Below are positions 63,101 through 64,000 of a stretch of DNA of 64,000 bases, piece by piece. Location of the stretch: assembly GCF_014333615.1 (NCBI RefSeq), contig NZ_JACSCY010000006.1, positions 1-64,000 on the forward strand, written 5' to 3'. A model generated the notes under the pieces. It did not search any database. It was not told where the DNA came from and worked only from the letters and a program-made list of their open reading frames with translations. This stretch comes from Hymenobacter citatus (GTDB taxonomy: Bacteria; Bacteroidota; Bacteroidia; Cytophagales; Hymenobacteraceae). How positions within the stretch are numbered: position 1 is the stretch's first letter; each line of letters begins with the position of its first letter. Position numbers and translations under genes: made by a program.

Positions 63101-63555
63101 CGGTTGGCCTCAGTGCGGGCCGTTTCGAAGTCGTTTAGCTCTTCCTCACTGCTCTGAATAATAGGCACTTGCTCGCGCAGGGCCACTTCCTTGGCGCGCA
63201 CTTTATCGCCGAGGGCTTCCATCACCTCGGGGCGCGGCCCCACGAAGATGATGCCTTCCTCGCCGCAGCGCCGGGCCAGGGTAGCATTTTCACTCAGGAA
63301 GCCGTAGCCGGGGTGAATGGCGTCCACGCCGTTGTCTTTGGCAATGCGCAGCAGTCCTTCAATATCGAGGTAAGGCTTGAGCGGGTCATCGTCCTCACCG
63401 ATCTGGTAGGCTTCGTCGGCCTTGTAGCGGTGCAGGGAGTAGCGGTCCTCGAAGGTGTATACGGCCACGGTGGTGATGCCCAGCTCAGTGGCAGCGCGCA
63501 TCACGCGGATGGCAATTTCGCCCCGGTTGGCAACGAGGAGTTTGCGAATGTTCAT
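60109..63555 (-). CDS. pyc: Pyruvate carboxylase
   Basis: 1148 residues, a normal length for the single-chain enzyme. Biotin carboxylase part (1-450; start MNIRKLLVANRGEIAIRV, ATP-grasp GGGGRGMRV, EVNPRIQVEHTVTEM), carboxyltransferase part (about 540-1000; DTTLRDAHQSLLATRMRT), and a biotinyl domain with AMKM near residue 1113. Converts pyruvate to oxaloacetate, feeding the TCA cycle. Single gene, divergent from whatever follows the riboswitch. Confidence 0.97.
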   Translation of the reverse strand: MNIRKLLVANRGEIAIRVMRAATELGITTVAVYTFEDRYSLHRYKADEAYQIGEDDDPLKPYLDIEGLLRIAKDNGVDAIHPGYGFLSENATLARRCGEEGIIFVGPRPEVMEALGDKVRAKEVALREQVPIIQSSEEELNDFETARTEANRIGYPVMLKAASGGGGRGMRVIRDDDQLEKGFFEARNEALKAFGDDTVFLEKFVEKPKHIEVQVVADAYGSVTHLYERDCSVQRRFQKVVEVAPALGLAEELREQLYDYALRLARAVNYNNVGTVEFLVKPELGEIYFIEVNPRIQVEHTVTEMVTGVDLIKTQLYIASGYHLQDPEINLDPQVQPRVTGFALQCRLTTEAPENDFKPDYGTIVAYRSAGGFGIRLDQGSVYQGAKILPFFDSLLVKVSAQAPTLKEAAERMLRTLSEFRIRGVRTNIQFLQNIVAHPDFQNGSATVDFIKDHPELFKFEVRQDRGTKLLTFLGDIIVNGNPDVHGAQDPARDLPKPKLPHYDATAPYPPGTKDRLTELGPEGFAKWLREDTLIHYTDTTLRDAHQSLLATRMRTFDMLKVAERFAKQHPQTFSLECWGGATFDVALRFLHEDPWERLAKLREAVPNILLQMLIRGANGVGYKAYPDNLVERFVQQSWETGIDVFRIFDSLNWMPGMESCIRFVREKTGGLAEASICYTNDLLDPQNKKYNLDYYLRLARQIEDAGANILCIKDMAGLLKPYAAQELIAGLRDTISLPIHLHTHDTSSLQAATYLKAVEAGVDVIDVALGSLSGLTSQPNFNATVEMLRHTPRHREFDQQSLNEFSNYWEGVRTYYQPFESGLKAGSADVFQHEIPGGQYSNLRPQAVALGLGDKFELIKKTFADVNQLFGDITKVTPSSKVVGDMALFLVSNNLTTQDVWEKGQTLNFPESVQSLFRGDIGQPEGGWPEGLQEIILKDQPAYTDRPNAHLEPIDFDADWKAFQQKFGPGVEFTDLLSYLLYPKVFTQYWDFVQEYGDVSVVPTRLFFYGLQPGEESIIDIARGKSIIVKFRSLGIANDEGKRTVFFSINGETRNLEVRDRSVEVKKVQNAKADKANPRQVGAPLQGLLSRVLVKPGQEVKRNAPLFIIEAMKMETTITAPEDTTVEAVTLEEGTLVNADDLVLTLG

Positions 63556-63680
63556 AAGTAAGTTCGGGTGTTTTGGTCAGCGTGGGCTCAAACTAGGCAA
63601 TAATTTAACAGAAATGACAAAAAAGGATACTTTTTGCAATGAAAATGACAATTTATGGAGCACTTCTGTACAACTTCTCT
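63556..63680. other. Intergenic, A+T-rich leader side of pyc
   Basis: Contains only the presumed pyc promoter region (A-rich AGAAATGACAAAAAAGG); no gene or motif seen that I can support. Confidence 0.5.
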
Positions 63681-63874
63681 GCACTCGCTCAGCTGTGTCG
63701 AGTGAGGACTACGCCCCCGCACTCGCTCGGCTGTGCCGAGTGAGTACTACGCCCAAGCAGCTCTGCTGCGCGCGCCTGCATCCCGTTGAGCCAGGTTCGG
63801 ACAAGCGGCGCGGCCGGATACGGGGCAGAGCCCCTCAGGCGTAGGCCTCACTCGGCACAGCCGAGCGAGTGCGG
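63681..63874. repeat. Direct and inverted repeat cluster
   Basis: Two direct copies of GCACTCGCTCNGCTGTGNCG (63681-63718 and 63719-63754) and one inverted copy (63838-63873). Each copy is itself a hairpin: ACTCGCTCGGC with GCCGAGTGAGT. Distinct from the A, B and C palindrome families. Confidence 0.85.
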
Positions 63875-63916
63875 CGATGTGGAGAGGACAGAGAATGCGC
63901 AGTGCGAACCCAGCTA

Positions 63917-63947
63917 TTTGCCGTCAACCGCGGGCCTCGTATATTTG
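63917..63947 (+). promoter_or_regulatory. Promoter of riboswitch transcript
   Basis: TTTG (63917-63920), 19 bases, then TATATTTG (63940-63947), a perfect Bacteroidota -33/-7 arrangement. Initiation would lie about 10 bases downstream, directly before the riboswitch. Confidence 0.75.
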
Positions 63948-63968
63948 CCCTACCGCTCCCGCAACGGA

Positions 63969-64000
63969 GCACTTATCAAGAAAGGCGGAGGGACAGGCCC
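63969..64000 (+). promoter_or_regulatory. SAM-I riboswitch (S-box), 5' part, truncated by window end
   Basis: The bases GCACTTATCAAG, AAAGGCGGAGGGA and CAGGCCC, in order, match the conserved 5' core of the SAM-I riboswitch. Only the P1/P2 region and first part of the core are inside the window; the remainder and the controlled gene lie beyond 64000. In this phylum S-boxes usually precede methionine synthesis or uptake genes. Confidence 0.9.

Noticed and set aside
1-64000. tRNA or rRNA genes
   Set aside because: I looked for cloverleaf-type TTCGANTC/T-loop blocks and conserved rRNA stretches and saw none I could support.

Overview
The window looks like chromosomal DNA from a high-G+C member of the Bacteroidota, most likely a Hymenobacter-type cytophagale. 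Three things point there: a SusC/SusD pair with its own glycosidases, a gldA-gldF-gldG gliding cassette, and TAnnTTTG-type promoter boxes. The taxonomic call is inference from gene content and composition. All recognisable genes appear intact; I found no transposase, phage genes, CRISPR array, rRNA or tRNA.

Layout. 0-8.5 kb: membrane proteins, then two LytS-type kinase/LytTR regulator systems facing each other across a large palindrome; a STAS-like gene and a NarL-type regulator sit inside the first system. 8.7-16 kb: a short-chain dehydrogenase, a TonB-dependent receptor and gldG/gldF/gldA read leftward. 16-24 kb: two more dehydrogenases, a GIN-domain lipoprotein, an MlaE/MlaF-like lipid transporter pair, a DinB/YfiT protein, a bifunctional nuclease and etfB/etfA. 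24-33 kb: an OmpR-type two-component system followed by a three-gene heavy-metal RND efflux pump; four direct repeats spaced exactly 11 bp lie in the pump promoter. 33-50.4 kb: a carbohydrate locus with susC, susD, four GH43 enzymes, a clan GH-A glycosidase, galK, galT and a LacI-family regulator. A Crp/Fnr regulator with a dehydrogenase and a quinone oxidoreductase is embedded in it. 50.5-63.6 kb: two M1 peptidases, an M28 peptidase, small exported proteins and pyruvate carboxylase. The last 85 bases carry a promoter and the 5' part of a SAM-I riboswitch whose gene lies beyond the window.

How genes work together. The palindrome GCAAACGTTTGC, exact or with one to two changes, occurs in front of susC (twice), galK, two GH43 genes and behind galT, with a LacI-family gene in the same locus. 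This reads as one sugar-responsive regulon for an arabinan/galactan-like polysaccharide: SusCD import, GH43 side-chain cleavage, and galactose entry through GalK/GalT. A second small circuit is suggested by TTGCCA-N2-TGGCAA in front of both the Crp/Fnr gene and the next dehydrogenase.

The most striking non-coding structure is a set of long palindromic elements, 100-240 bp, in at least three sequence families. They fill gaps between convergent or tandem genes and are absent from every divergent promoter gap. The two arms of most elements share the same private variants even though copies differ from one another, and some arms reach into the stop codons of flanking genes.
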